From NCBI GenBank assembly GCA_947074235.1, contig CAMTOV010000002.1, forward strand, positions 21,545-85,544: a stretch of 64,000 nt of DNA. The letters run 5' to 3'. Every line of letters starts with the position of its first letter. The first letter of the stretch is position 1. Made by a program: the position numbers and the translations under genes. The stretch comes from an uncultured Bacteroides sp. (GTDB lineage Bacteria > Bacteroidota > Bacteroidia > Bacteroidales > Bacteroidaceae). A model generated the notes under the pieces. That model did no database searches. It had not been told where the DNA came from and saw only the letters and a list, made by a program, of their open reading frames with translations. Below are positions 1-8,435 of the stretch, piece by piece.

Positions 1-29
1 ATGAGTTGATTGCTATTGTTGCTAAATAA
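1..29 (+). CDS. Possible 3' end of a gene entering from the left
   Basis: Frame 3 of the plus strand is open from the window edge and ends in TAA at 27-29 (tail ELIAIVAK). It is followed 21 bases later by a strong hairpin. A plus-strand gene ending here would fit the convergent arrangement with hydF, but eight codons cannot prove it and nothing about function can be said. Confidence 0.25.
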
Positions 30-50
30 GCATTAAACCATTACAATATA

Positions 51-90
51 ACAAACGCCGCTTTGAGTAACTATTCAAAGCGGCGTTTGT
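51..90. terminator. Bidirectional hairpin terminator downstream of hydF
   Basis: A perfect 16-bp inverted repeat (ACAAACGCCGCTTTGA and its complement) encloses an 8-base loop and has a short T run on the plus side. It lies directly beyond the hydF stop codon on the minus strand and could also end a plus-strand gene arriving from the left. Confidence 0.85.
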
Positions 91-91
91 T

Positions 92-1279
92 TTACCATTC
101 AATTTTATCTAATATTCCTCCCAGATAGGCAAGAGCTATTCCATAATTGGTCATAGGTATATGTTGTGCTTCAGCTTGTTCAATACGACTTAACACATGT
201 TTCCGATTGAACATGCATGCACCGCACTGGATAACCAAATCATAACCATTTAAGTCTTTGGGGAAATCATTGCCGGCGGTAATATCTATATGAAGCTTTT
301 CTCCAATCTTCTGACGCAACAGCCTAGGCAATTTCACTCTACCAATATCCTCATTGAGTGGTACATGTGTGCAAGCCTCCGCAATAAGCACTTTAGAGTT
401 TTCTGTTAGCTGCCCAATTGTTGGGGCACTTTGCACATAATAATCTATATCCCCTTTGTAAGCAGCAAACAAAACAGAGAAAGAGGTAAGCATACTTTCG
501 GCAGGCTTCAATTCGTATACCGTGTTGAACACTTGCGAGTCGGTGATAATCAATTTCGGAGGATAAGCCATAGCTTGCAGCGTCAACGATAGCTTGTCTG
601 TTGTGCAACTCATCACTAAGCATCGTTTATCTAACAGCTCACGCATGGTTTGCACCTGTGGCAATATCAATCTTCCTTTAGGCGCTTGTAAGTCTTGTGG
701 CATCACAAGTAATACTAAGTCGCCCTCTTCAACCAAAGAGCCTGTAATAGACTGTGCATCATAATCTTCGGGCATGCTAGCAGTAATGGCATTACGAATT
801 TCTTCCATGCCATCACCATTAAGAGCGCTTACTAAAACAGGTCGTTCGCCACACTTTTCTTTAATAACAGCACTATCCCCTTCAGCATTATCTCTGATAT
901 CGATTTTATTTAATATCAATACAACCGGAATCTTTTTACTTTGTAGACGTTTTAACCAAGTTAGCTCTTCCGTCATGTCTGGTTGACAAAGCATTAATAC
1001 GATGTCTGCCTTCTCCATTGCTTTTTCGGTGCGCTCTATACGTTTTTCGCCCAGTTCACTTACATCATCAAACCCTGGAGTGTCAATAAAAGTACAAGCA
1101 CCAATGCCATGTATCTCCATCGATTTCATTACAGGGTCGGTTGTTGTGCCCGGCAGGGCAGAGACCAAAGCCGTGTCTTGCCCTGTCAATGCATTCACCA
1201 GCGATGATTTACCACTATTAGTTCGCCCCATTAAGGCAATGTGCAAACGGTTGGCACGAGGTGTAGCAGGATGTTTCAT
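92..1279 (-). CDS. hydF: [FeFe] hydrogenase H-cluster maturation GTPase HydF
   Basis: HydF is the cytoplasmic GTPase scaffold on which the 2Fe subcluster of the H-cluster is completed before transfer to apo-hydrogenase. The 395-residue protein has an N-terminal P-loop (GRTNSGKSS, residues 18-26), a G3 motif (DTPG) and an NKID base-recognition motif. Its C-terminal part carries the HydF cluster signature C-x-H-x46-C-x2-C: C303, H305, C352 and C355. These residues separate HydF from its TrmE/Era-type GTPase relatives. It is the last gene of the hydrogenase-hydE-hydG-hydF operon, beginning 5 bases after the hydG stop and ending just before a strong terminator. Length and motifs look complete. 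Confidence 0.95.
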   Translation of the reverse strand: MKHPATPRANRLHIALMGRTNSGKSSLVNALTGQDTALVSALPGTTTDPVMKSMEIHGIGACTFIDTPGFDDVSELGEKRIERTEKAMEKADIVLMLCQPDMTEELTWLKRLQSKKIPVVLILNKIDIRDNAEGDSAVIKEKCGERPVLVSALNGDGMEEIRNAITASMPEDYDAQSITGSLVEEGDLVLLVMPQDLQAPKGRLILPQVQTMRELLDKRCLVMSCTTDKLSLTLQAMAYPPKLIITDSQVFNTVYELKPAESMLTSFSVLFAAYKGDIDYYVQSAPTIGQLTENSKVLIAEACTHVPLNEDIGRVKLPRLLRQKIGEKLHIDITAGNDFPKDLNGYDLVIQCGACMFNRKHVLSRIEQAEAQHIPMTNYGIALAYLGGILDKIEW

Positions 1280-1284
1280 ATCAA

Positions 1285-2706
1285 TTAAAATCTAAAATCT
1301 CTTTTTCCTTGCGCAATCTCTTGTAGGTTGCGCTTAGCAATTGTTTTTATTTTCTCATTCGGAATTTTCTCTACCTCTTGCTCAATCATATTGATGGCTT
1401 TTTGGCGAGTTTCTTCCGATGCATAATCCATCAGATATTCTTTGAGGGTAATGAGTGAGTTTGGTGCACAACAGTTGGCTATCTGCCCCGATTTAATAAG
1501 CGACATAAATCTGTCGCCTGTACGCCCCATTCGGTAGCAAGCCGTGCAGAAGCTAGGCACATGCCCTAAGTCGAGCAGCCAACTCACAATCTCATCAAGA
1601 GTGCGTTGGTCGCTGATATCAAACTGAGCCGAACTTTCACTTTCGGTTGTAGGTTCAGCATATCCACCTACCGAAGTCTTTGAACCACCACTTATTTGTG
1701 ATACACCTATCTCGAGCACCTCTTTACGAGATTTCTCCGATTCGCGTGTAGAGATTATAATTCCTGTGTAGGGCACTGCAATGCGAGTTACTGCAATGAT
1801 GCGTTTAAATATCTCATCCGATATAGCATTAGGAAAATCATTGGTATTGATATCATCTGCCGGACAGATACGAGGCATGCTAATGGTGTGCGGTCCTACG
1901 CCAAAGCGAGCCTCTAGGTGCTCGGCATGCATCAACAACGCTATAAAGTCATACTTGTAAGTATTCAAACCAAACAATACCCCTATACCTACATCGTCGA
2001 TACCAGCTTCCATGGCTCTATCCATTGCTTCGGTGTGATAAGCGTAGTCACTCTTTGGTCCCGTAGGATGCAATCTTTCGTAATTTTCCTTATCGTATGT
2101 CTCTTGAAACAAGATATAAGTTCCTATCCCGGCATCCTTCAGCTTGCGATAGTTCTCAACCGTAGTTGCAGCAATATTCACATTCACTCGGCGGATAGCT
2201 CCGTTCTTATGTTTAATGCTGTAGATAGTCTTTATAGAATCGAGTATATAATCGATAGGTGCATGTTTGGGGTGTTCGCCCGCTTCAAGAGCCAAACGTT
2301 TATGCCCCATATCTTGCAAGGCAATTACCTCTTTGGCAATTTCCTCTTGCGATAGTTTCTTGCGAGCAATCGTTTTATTCTTAGCATGATAAGGGCAATA
2401 AGTGCAACCGTTTACGCAATAATTTGAGAGATACAACGGTGCAAACATCACAATGCGGTTGCCATAAAAACGCTGTTTTATCTCTCTAGCCAATGCAAAG
2501 ATACGCTCCACTAAATCGGGCTCTTTGCAAAGAAGCAGTACGGCCGCTTCGCGATGGTTCAACCCTTTGCACAAAGCCGCTTTGTCAATGATTTGTTCAA
2601 TCAATGTGCGGTCGTGCTCATGCGCTTTGGCATAAGCCAATGTATCTTCAATCTCAGAATGGTCGATAAATTCTTCGGCTTTATCTGAATTTACTATATA
2701 AGCCAT
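1285..2706 (-). CDS. hydG: [FeFe] hydrogenase maturase HydG, radical SAM tyrosine lyase
   Basis: HydG cleaves tyrosine by S-adenosylmethionine radical chemistry to yield p-cresol, CO and cyanide, which become ligands of the H-cluster iron. The 473-residue protein shows the radical SAM motif C97-x3-C101-x2-C104 (CVNGCTYC). A second cysteine set near the C-terminus (CTACYRMG followed after about 20 residues by NCC) matches the auxiliary Fe-S cluster where the Fe-CO-CN unit is assembled. That C-terminal cluster distinguishes HydG from its paralogue ThiH. It lies between hydE and hydF with short gaps of 12 and 5 bases, so the three are almost certainly co-transcribed. Confidence 0.95.
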   Translation of the reverse strand: MAYIVNSDKAEEFIDHSEIEDTLAYAKAHEHDRTLIEQIIDKAALCKGLNHREAAVLLLCKEPDLVERIFALAREIKQRFYGNRIVMFAPLYLSNYCVNGCTYCPYHAKNKTIARKKLSQEEIAKEVIALQDMGHKRLALEAGEHPKHAPIDYILDSIKTIYSIKHKNGAIRRVNVNIAATTVENYRKLKDAGIGTYILFQETYDKENYERLHPTGPKSDYAYHTEAMDRAMEAGIDDVGIGVLFGLNTYKYDFIALLMHAEHLEARFGVGPHTISMPRICPADDINTNDFPNAISDEIFKRIIAVTRIAVPYTGIIISTRESEKSRKEVLEIGVSQISGGSKTSVGGYAEPTTESESSAQFDISDQRTLDEIVSWLLDLGHVPSFCTACYRMGRTGDRFMSLIKSGQIANCCAPNSLITLKEYLMDYASEETRQKAINMIEQEVEKIPNEKIKTIAKRNLQEIAQGKRDFRF

Positions 2707-2718
2707 AGTTTATATTTA

Positions 2719-3753
2719 TCATTTATAGTCGCCTCGCTCCATAGATATTTCATACCCAATGGTTTTCAATTGCTCATTGAGTAGGGTCAATCCCTCCGCA
2801 GCTTCCGCACCTAGCGAGGCTTTATTATTGTATAGTTCATATTTTTTTCGCGTGTTGCTAGGCGAAAGATTGGGCATCACTACATTTGCACCTGCTAGTA
2901 TGCCTTTTAGTCTACCATCTCCACCCAATGAGGCCAGAGCCGTTGTAGATGGAATAAGCACCTGAGGAAACATCAAACGGAAGATAGAAAGAAGTTTCAA
3001 TGTCAACTCTACGCTACCCGCAGGATGCTGCGCAAAGGGCGTATCTTGGTGCGGAATAAAAGGGCCGAGACCAATCATTTGTGGTTTTAGTTGTTCAATA
3101 AACAAGATGTCCTCAATGATGTTATCAATTGTTTGGTGCGGACTGCCAACCATGATACCCGTGCCTGTTTGAAAACCAATCTCTTTGAGCCAACGCAAAC
3201 ATTGTTGCCTATGTTGTGCCGACATCTCTTGTGGATGAAGTTGCTGATAATGGCTCGATTGATACGTTTCGTGGCGCAACAAATACCTATTGGCACCAGC
3301 ATCATACAATCGTTCATAATCTTGATAAGACATTTCGCCTAGAGAGAGAGTAATAGCGCAGTCGGGAAACTCGCTACGTATAGCAGTTACCACCTCTATT
3401 ACCCAATCTACCGATTGTGCTCTATCTTCGCCGCCTTGCATCACAAATGTGCGGAATCCTAGTTTGTATCCCTCACGGCAACAATCAAGAATTTGCTCTT
3501 TCGTCAATCTGTATCGCTCTATATGAGTGTTAGACTTACGGATACCGCAATAGTAGCAATCGTTTTTACAACAATTACTTATTTCAATCAGTCCACGAAT
3601 ATATACTTTATTACCAAATTGAGTCAATGAAACCTCTCTTGCCTGTTGATGCAGATAGTCAGTAACCTCTGCATCTTGGCAAGTTAAGAGTTCATGATAT
3701 GCCTCTGTGGGCAGATGATGCTCATTCCGTAAGCAATCAATCCATATTTTCAT
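2719..3753 (-). CDS. hydE: [FeFe] hydrogenase maturase HydE, radical SAM protein
   Basis: HydE is a biotin-synthase-like radical SAM enzyme that acts on the HydG-derived iron-cysteine synthon during assembly of the diiron site. The 344-residue protein has the motif C62-x3-C66-x2-C69 (CKNDCYYC) in an N-terminal position typical of HydE, then a TIM-barrel body with HydE-like stretches such as GLGPFIPH and PNLSP. The start codon lies inside the 3' end of the hydrogenase gene, overlapping by 17 bases, which suggests translational coupling between the structural subunit and its maturase. A BioB assignment is unlikely given the hydG/hydF neighbours. Confidence 0.93.
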   Translation of the reverse strand: MKIWIDCLRNEHHLPTEAYHELLTCQDAEVTDYLHQQAREVSLTQFGNKVYIRGLIEISNCCKNDCYYCGIRKSNTHIERYRLTKEQILDCCREGYKLGFRTFVMQGGEDRAQSVDWVIEVVTAIRSEFPDCAITLSLGEMSYQDYERLYDAGANRYLLRHETYQSSHYQQLHPQEMSAQHRQQCLRWLKEIGFQTGTGIMVGSPHQTIDNIIEDILFIEQLKPQMIGLGPFIPHQDTPFAQHPAGSVELTLKLLSIFRLMFPQVLIPSTTALASLGGDGRLKGILAGANVVMPNLSPSNTRKKYELYNNKASLGAEAAEGLTLLNEQLKTIGYEISMERGDYK

Positions 3754-5203
3754 ACGAGTCTTTACGCTTAATCAGCTCTTGTGCCAATTGGCGACGACCA
3801 GATACAATATCATTGTGAGTACATGGTCCGGTGATACAGCCACCTTCGCAAGCCATTACTTCAATAAACTGTCCGGCAGCTTTGCCTGTTTTGGCGCAAG
3901 CACGTAGCAAAGCGATGTTCTTTTTATTGATATCCGATATCTGAATTGCATTAATCTTGTCAGCTTCTTCTTTCAAATAAGCTTTTACAGCGCCCATCAC
4001 ACCACCTGCTTGAGCAAAGCCATGTGCCTCGCGCACTGAGTTAAATACAACAGAAAATGGAGTAGATTGTTCTAATTGAATATCCATACCATCGAGTACC
4101 GAACCTACTTCTTCGAAAGTAATCATGTAGTCTACTGCACCATCTTTGCGAATCTCTTTTCGTTTAGCTACGCATGGGCCAACAAATACAATCTTTGCAT
4201 CGGGGTGTTTCTCCTTAGCTGTGCGCGCAGTATAGTACATTGGCGAACCGGTAGTAGATACATATGGTTTAAGAGTAGGGATGTGTTTGTCTACCAACTC
4301 TACATAAGATGGACAACAAGAAGTAGTCATAAATGCCTGTCCTTCTTCTAACTTTTCTAGTAATTCGTGCGCTTCGTTTTTGGTAGTATCCATAGCACCT
4401 TGAGCCACTTCAATTACATCGGCAAAGCCCAATTCTTTGAAAGCACCATACACTTGCTCGATGGTTGTTTTAAACTGACCTAAGATAGAAGGTGCAATAA
4501 TTGCCACCATCTTTTCGCCTTTGCGGATGCCTTCAAGCACATCAAATACTTGCGATATTTCGAAGATAGCGCCAAAAGGACATGCATTGATGCATTTGCC
4601 GCAATAGATACATTTCTCTTCGTCAATCTTCTCTATACCATTTTCATCTTTGGTGATAGCTTTTACCGGACAGGTTTCTTCGCAAGGTACTGGTATGTAA
4701 ACAATGGCATGATAAGGACAGCTTTTGTGACAGATGCCACAACTGATACATGCTTCATGGTCTATTTTGGCTTGTCCGTTTTTCTTGAAACGAATAGCAT
4801 CTTTAGGACAATTCATGTAGCAACTGCGTGCTACACAACCACGACAAAGATTGGTGATTTCGTAATTTATCTGAATACATGATGAACAAGCTTCATCAAT
4901 TACACACAGAATATTATCCTTTATTTCGCCTTCTCGGTCTAATGCATCTTTAGCATACTTTGAAAGCGGGTCAAGTTCGTCATGCTCATCAGACATATCC
5001 ATGCCCAAAAGAGGTAAACATTTGTATTTCCATACGGCGCGTTCTTTATGTACACAGCAACGGCCCAAAGCTTTCGATTTTCTAGGGGTTAATTCAAGAG
5101 GAAGTCGGTCTATTTTTTCAACTAATTCATCCTTTTTCCAGAGTTTTACAAGGTCCGCTAGTAGTTTATGGCGGACAATCATCACATTATTAGTAAATGC
5201 CAT
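3737..5203 (-). CDS. Monomeric ferredoxin-type [FeFe] hydrogenase, group B-like
   Basis: This enzyme probably evolves H2 from reduced ferredoxin during fermentation. The 488-residue protein has several N-terminal cysteine clusters: C100-C120 region, CRGCVARSCYMNCP, and two ferredoxin 4Fe-4S motifs CISCGICHKSCP and CIYCGKCINACP. The C-terminal H-domain follows, with L1 TTSCCPSY (293-300), L2 VGPCVAKRKE (341-350) and L3 VMACEGGCITGPC (449-461). SCCPSY in place of the SCCPGW of group A enzymes, and the short monomeric layout, fit the group B enzymes known from Bacteroides. It has no signal peptide, so it is cytoplasmic. The first gene of the operon, it has a -7 element TATCTTTG (complement of 5232-5239) just upstream. 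The group assignment is by motif only. Confidence 0.9.
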   Translation of the reverse strand: MAFTNNVMIVRHKLLADLVKLWKKDELVEKIDRLPLELTPRKSKALGRCCVHKERAVWKYKCLPLLGMDMSDEHDELDPLSKYAKDALDREGEIKDNILCVIDEACSSCIQINYEITNLCRGCVARSCYMNCPKDAIRFKKNGQAKIDHEACISCGICHKSCPYHAIVYIPVPCEETCPVKAITKDENGIEKIDEEKCIYCGKCINACPFGAIFEISQVFDVLEGIRKGEKMVAIIAPSILGQFKTTIEQVYGAFKELGFADVIEVAQGAMDTTKNEAHELLEKLEEGQAFMTTSCCPSYVELVDKHIPTLKPYVSTTGSPMYYTARTAKEKHPDAKIVFVGPCVAKRKEIRKDGAVDYMITFEEVGSVLDGMDIQLEQSTPFSVVFNSVREAHGFAQAGGVMGAVKAYLKEEADKINAIQISDINKKNIALLRACAKTGKAAGQFIEVMACEGGCITGPCTHNDIVSGRRQLAQELIKRKDSYENMD

Positions 5204-5231
5204 ACGTTTAATTAGGTTATATAAGAGACTA

Positions 5232-5239
5232 CAAAGATA
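5232..5239 (-). promoter_or_regulatory. -7 element of the hydrogenase operon
   Basis: The complement reads TATCTTTG, an exact match to the Bacteroidetes -7 consensus TAnnTTTG, 29 bases upstream of the hydrogenase start codon. I did not find a good -33 TTTG at the usual spacing. Confidence 0.55.
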
Positions 5240-5324
5240 GCAATATGTTTACTTATAACCATAATTTCATTAGTTGCAAATCAATTCTTTTTGCAAATTT
5301 ACCCCCTTTTTAGGGTAATATGTA

Positions 5325-5332
5325 TATCTTTG
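5325..5332 (+). promoter_or_regulatory. -7 element of the PfkB kinase gene
   Basis: TATCTTTG matches TAnnTTTG and lies 36 bases before the kinase ATG, giving a leader of roughly 30 bases. With the opposing element at 5232-5239 it makes 5204-5368 a compact divergent promoter region. Confidence 0.55.
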
Positions 5333-5368
5333 ATATAAAGATGAGTTTTAACTAATAAAAAGAATGGT

Positions 5369-6259
5369 ATGAAAAGCGTGGTAGTTGGTATAGGTGAGGC
5401 ACTTTGGGATATGTTGCCCGAAGGAAAAAAAATAGGTGGTGCTCCGGCCAATTTTGCTTATCACTCTTCACAATTTGGTTTTGATGGTTGTGCCATTAGT
5501 GCTATCGGGAAGGATGCTTTGGGAACGGAAATTATCGAAACCTTTGATAGTAAAAATCTTCACTATTTGTTGCCACAAGTCAGCCATCCCACCGGAACGG
5601 TTCAAGTTATTATTGATAGTGAGGGTATACCTACCTATGATATTGAGCAAAATGTGGCTTGGGATTATATGCCTTTTACCCAAGAAATGAGGCAGCTAGC
5701 TCTATGTGCGCGTGCAGTTTGTTTTGGATCTTTGGCGCAACGAGGCATAGAGAGTCGTCATACCATTATGCAATTTGTGAAATCTATCGCCGATGGTGAT
5801 GGGCAATTTAAGATATTTGATATCAATTTGCGTCAAGAGTTTTATACCAAACAGATAATTGAAGATTCGTTGAAATATTGCAATGTGTTGAAAATTAATG
5901 ATGAGGAATTGATTCTAATTAGTGAAATGTTTGGCCTTCCCGACATTGATATGGAAGATAAGTGTTGGATATTGTTGGCAAAGTATAATCTGAAAATGGT
6001 GATTCTTACTTGTGGGGTGAATGGTAGTTATGTATTTGCTCCAGGCGAAATGTCATTTCAAGAAACTCCTCAAGTAATAGTGGCCGACACAGTTGGAGCA
6101 GGCGATTCGTTTACTGCAACATTTTGTGCCTCGTTGCTTTATGATAAATCAATAAAGGATGCACATAAGCTAGCTGTTGAGGTATCAGCTTACGTATGCT
6201 CTCAGCATGGCGCTATGCCTATTCTTCCCGCTTCGCTTATTAAGAAAGTGAAATCATAG
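5369..6259 (+). CDS. PfkB-family carbohydrate kinase, probable fructokinase
   Basis: This is a ribokinase-fold sugar kinase that phosphorylates a sugar with ATP in the cytoplasm. The 296-residue protein begins with the family N-terminal substrate region (GEALWDMLP, then GGAPANFAYH, typical of fructokinases). It ends with the PfkB signature DTVGAGDSFTATF, where the GAGD aspartate is the catalytic base and the loop forms the anion hole. GGAPANFA favours fructose over ribose or adenosine, but substrate choice in this family is hard to read from sequence. The gene stands alone between its own promoter and a small ORF; no transporter or glycosidase is adjacent to point to a pathway. Confidence 0.85.
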   Translation: MKSVVVGIGEALWDMLPEGKKIGGAPANFAYHSSQFGFDGCAISAIGKDALGTEIIETFDSKNLHYLLPQVSHPTGTVQVIIDSEGIPTYDIEQNVAWDYMPFTQEMRQLALCARAVCFGSLAQRGIESRHTIMQFVKSIADGDGQFKIFDINLRQEFYTKQIIEDSLKYCNVLKINDEELILISEMFGLPDIDMEDKCWILLAKYNLKMVILTCGVNGSYVFAPGEMSFQETPQVIVADTVGAGDSFTATFCASLLYDKSIKDAHKLAVEVSAYVCSQHGAMPILPASLIKKVKS

Positions 6260-6320
6260 TTGGTTTACTAATGTAAATAAGATGTAACTTCATTGTAAAG
6301 TTATTGTATGGTATCTCCTG

Positions 6321-6328
6321 TATCTTTG
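6321..6328 (+). promoter_or_regulatory. -7 element of the small membrane protein gene
   Basis: TATCTTTG, an exact TAnnTTTG match, lies 24 bases before the ATG at 6352. It supports the short ORF downstream as a transcribed gene separate from the kinase. Confidence 0.5.
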
Positions 6329-6351
6329 TAGTGTCAATAAACTAAAATAAA

Positions 6352-6540
6352 ATGACCATGCGAAAGAAACAGGAGTTGTTGTATCATATGCGTGCCATTA
6401 TGATTGGTACAATGATGCTTATATCGGGAGTGGTATTTTTATGTTATATGGGTAGTTCTTTGATTCGGTTTACAAAGAAGTATCAAAAACAGACGATGCA
6501 AGTGGCGCAAAAACTACCATGGTCTGACATGGAAGAATAA
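6352..6540 (+). CDS. Small single-span membrane protein of unknown function
   Basis: This is a 62-residue ORF that I do not recognise. A basic N-terminus (MRKKQELLYHMR) is followed by one hydrophobic segment of about 22 residues (AIMIGTMMLISGVVFLCYMG) and a positively charged, then acidic tail. By the positive-inside rule the flanks do not decide topology, since both ends are basic. A promoter-like TATCTTTG sits just upstream and no other ORF competes on either strand, which is why I accept it. The ATG at 6358 (MRKK) is an equally good start. It is probably monocistronic. Confidence 0.6.
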   Translation: MTMRKKQELLYHMRAIMIGTMMLISGVVFLCYMGSSLIRFTKKYQKQTMQVAQKLPWSDMEE

Positions 6541-6904
6541 ACTATATTCTCTATGTAATGGTTGGGATTTATGATATTGATGTGTATAGTTGTTATGAAT
6601 GCTTGCAATGTCAATAGTTTCATTGCAGTGAAACAAATGTTTCGCCTTGATGAAACCAAAGTTTCGCCTCAATGAAACTGACTAGAATGATATGGCTAAG
6701 CTATAATAATGCACTGCCTAATGGATAATAACGTAGTGGCTAATGATTAATCTACAGATAACATTATAGTTTTCTTATGCTAAACATTTCGCTCGTATTA
6801 TTGGAGTAGTAATATTCTGATAATTGATGAAGATATTGCATTGTGCTTGTGAAAGTAGCAGTGCAATTTTTTATATATACATTTGTGATGCTCCTGCATT
6901 ATAT
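6541..6904. other. Non-coding stretch with small repeats
   Basis: No convincing gene is seen. The stretch contains three GTTTC-N8-GAAAC units (6617-6678, listed separately). At 6836-6870 a loose inverted repeat, ATTGCA with TGCAAT, runs into TTTTTTAT and may end transcription from the small membrane protein gene. A strong terminator follows at 6905-6949. Confidence 0.4.
6617..6678. repeat. Three tandem GTTTC-N8-GAAAC inverted-repeat units
   Basis: Units at 6617-6634, 6639-6656 and 6661-6678 each read GTTTC, eight bases, GAAAC. The last two begin 22 bases apart and share GTTTCGCC at the left end; the first also starts 22 bases before the second. Each unit is a self-complementary palindrome of 5 or more base pairs. 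The array sits in a non-coding gap. Confidence 0.7.
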
Positions 6905-6949
6905 AAAAATAACGGGCTATGCAGTATTAATGCTTAGCCCGTTATTTTT
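6905..6949. terminator. Bidirectional terminator between small ORF and porin
   Basis: AAAAATAACGGGCTA pairs perfectly with TAGCCCGTTATTTTT around a 15-base loop. It has A and T runs on the two arms, so it can stop transcription on both strands. On the minus strand it closes the porin gene, which ends at 6970. Confidence 0.85.
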
Positions 6950-6969
6950 ATAATAATACTAATTGCTCT

Positions 6970-8217
6970 TTAAAAACTAAATGAAGCAACTCCTACAATA
7001 CGATAGTTGGTTACAGCATTTGTGTCATATACTTTACCGTCGTCTCTTTTTACTGTGCCATACCAAGCAGTAGTTGCTGTAACTTCAGCACCAAACGACC
7101 ATGGTCCGTTATTGTATGATAGCTCTACGCCACCTTCGGTTAATTGATCGATATTTGTTCCTAATCCAACTGTGCGAATGATTCTTTCACTTGTTCCTAG
7201 ATTTTTCATGTAACCGGCAAAGATTCCGGGTCTCCATTTTTTGCCGTAAACAGCATTAATCCAAGTGCTTGAGTTGCGGATAGGGGTGTAGTTCTCTCTA
7301 CCATTGAGCGAGCTAACTGATGTGACACCATAACCACCCAACATACAAAGCTGCGTTAGATTCTCGCCAAATATAGATTTTGCAGACACAAGTAGATTGT
7401 CTGATTTGTATTGCACATAGGCATCATAAGAGATACCAGTTACACGTGCTTTTGTTTTATAAGTTCTTTCGGCAGTTACTCCACCAAGATTGTTAGTGAT
7501 GCTGACTTGTGTTTTGGGCATCATCGACATAAATTCTACGCCTACACCTGCTAACCATCCGTTTTTGCGGTAGTTAATACCTACATATACTTCTGGAATG
7601 CCACTGTTTTTAAGATAATTGACGCTACGCACGTTGTCTGGTCCGATTGAGGTAAACTGTGATTGCCACATTAAAGCTCCTATTGCTTGGAATCCACCAA
7701 ATGAGTGGCGATAACGAATTTGTGGGGCACGGCTAAAAGGTTGGAATGGTGCACCCGTAGAGAGGTTTAATACTTTAGGATATACTTCACCAAACATGGG
7801 ATGCCAAGTTTGTCCTAATAGTAAATCGGCCTTACTCCAATTTAATTGAAAATAAGCATGACGCATGCGAATAGTATATATATTGGAACCTGCTCCACGA
7901 AAATCTCCTTCTACTTTGGCAAATGTAGTTGCATTGCCTAGTTTTGGGCCGGTAATATTGATTCCTAAACGACTAGTTAATACATAGAAATTGCCACTAA
8001 AACGCTCGTTCAAATCTCTACCATTGGCATCGAGCTCTTTATCTAATGGGTAAAGGTAAAATAAACCATCAATCATCTCTTGGCTGGCACGACTATTATA
8101 GAAAATATCGGTGCGAACTTGGCCATAAAAATCGATTTTAAACTTCTTTTCTTGTGCCATAATGTTTAAGGCGCTCAAACAGATAAGCATTGACAACAAG
8201 AGGTTTTTCTTTTTCAT
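6970..8217 (-). CDS. Outer-membrane beta-barrel porin, possibly DcaP-like
   Basis: This 415-residue protein has a clear Sec signal (MKKKNLLLSMLICLSALNIMAQ). Alternating hydrophobic strands rich in aromatic and glycine residues end in a C-terminal aromatic (ASFSF), the usual mark of an outer-membrane barrel. Stretches such as IRMRHAYFQL and LLLGQTWHPMF resemble trimeric DcaP-type porins, but I hold that family call loosely. The ORF track begins at 8256 with TTG. I prefer ATG 8217 because it starts the signal peptide and because a -7 element (complement of 8254-8261) overlaps the longer start. It is monocistronic, with its own terminator. The substrate is unknown. Confidence 0.75.
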   Translation of the reverse strand: MKKKNLLLSMLICLSALNIMAQEKKFKIDFYGQVRTDIFYNSRASQEMIDGLFYLYPLDKELDANGRDLNERFSGNFYVLTSRLGINITGPKLGNATTFAKVEGDFRGAGSNIYTIRMRHAYFQLNWSKADLLLGQTWHPMFGEVYPKVLNLSTGAPFQPFSRAPQIRYRHSFGGFQAIGALMWQSQFTSIGPDNVRSVNYLKNSGIPEVYVGINYRKNGWLAGVGVEFMSMMPKTQVSITNNLGGVTAERTYKTKARVTGISYDAYVQYKSDNLLVSAKSIFGENLTQLCMLGGYGVTSVSSLNGRENYTPIRNSSTWINAVYGKKWRPGIFAGYMKNLGTSERIIRTVGLGTNIDQLTEGGVELSYNNGPWSFGAEVTATTAWYGTVKRDDGKVYDTNAVTNYRIVGVASFSF

Positions 8218-8253
8218 GATAAATGTGTTGTATTTGTAAATGAAATAATGGCA

Positions 8254-8261
8254 CAAAGGTA
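8254..8261 (-). promoter_or_regulatory. -7 element of the porin gene
   Basis: The complement reads TACCTTTG (TAnnTTTG), 37 bases upstream of ATG 8217. It argues against the TTG start at 8256 used in the ORF track. Confidence 0.5.
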
Positions 8262-8435
8262 GAGATTAATTTTTAATTCTTTACGAATTTTAAGTGTCAT
8301 TTTGGCAGAAGAGATATGACAATGATGATAGAAAACATTTTGGCACGGTTTTGGTTATTATTGTTGTGTCTTTTTTAGGTAAATAGAGAAGACTCAAATA
8401 TACATTTAATATAAATAACATAAAAGTAAACAACT

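Noticed and set aside
8257-8435. CIRCE or other heat-shock operator before groES
   Set aside because: No TTAGCACTC-N9-GAGTGCTAA repeat or close variant is visible, and no exact TAnnTTTG element was found in this gap.
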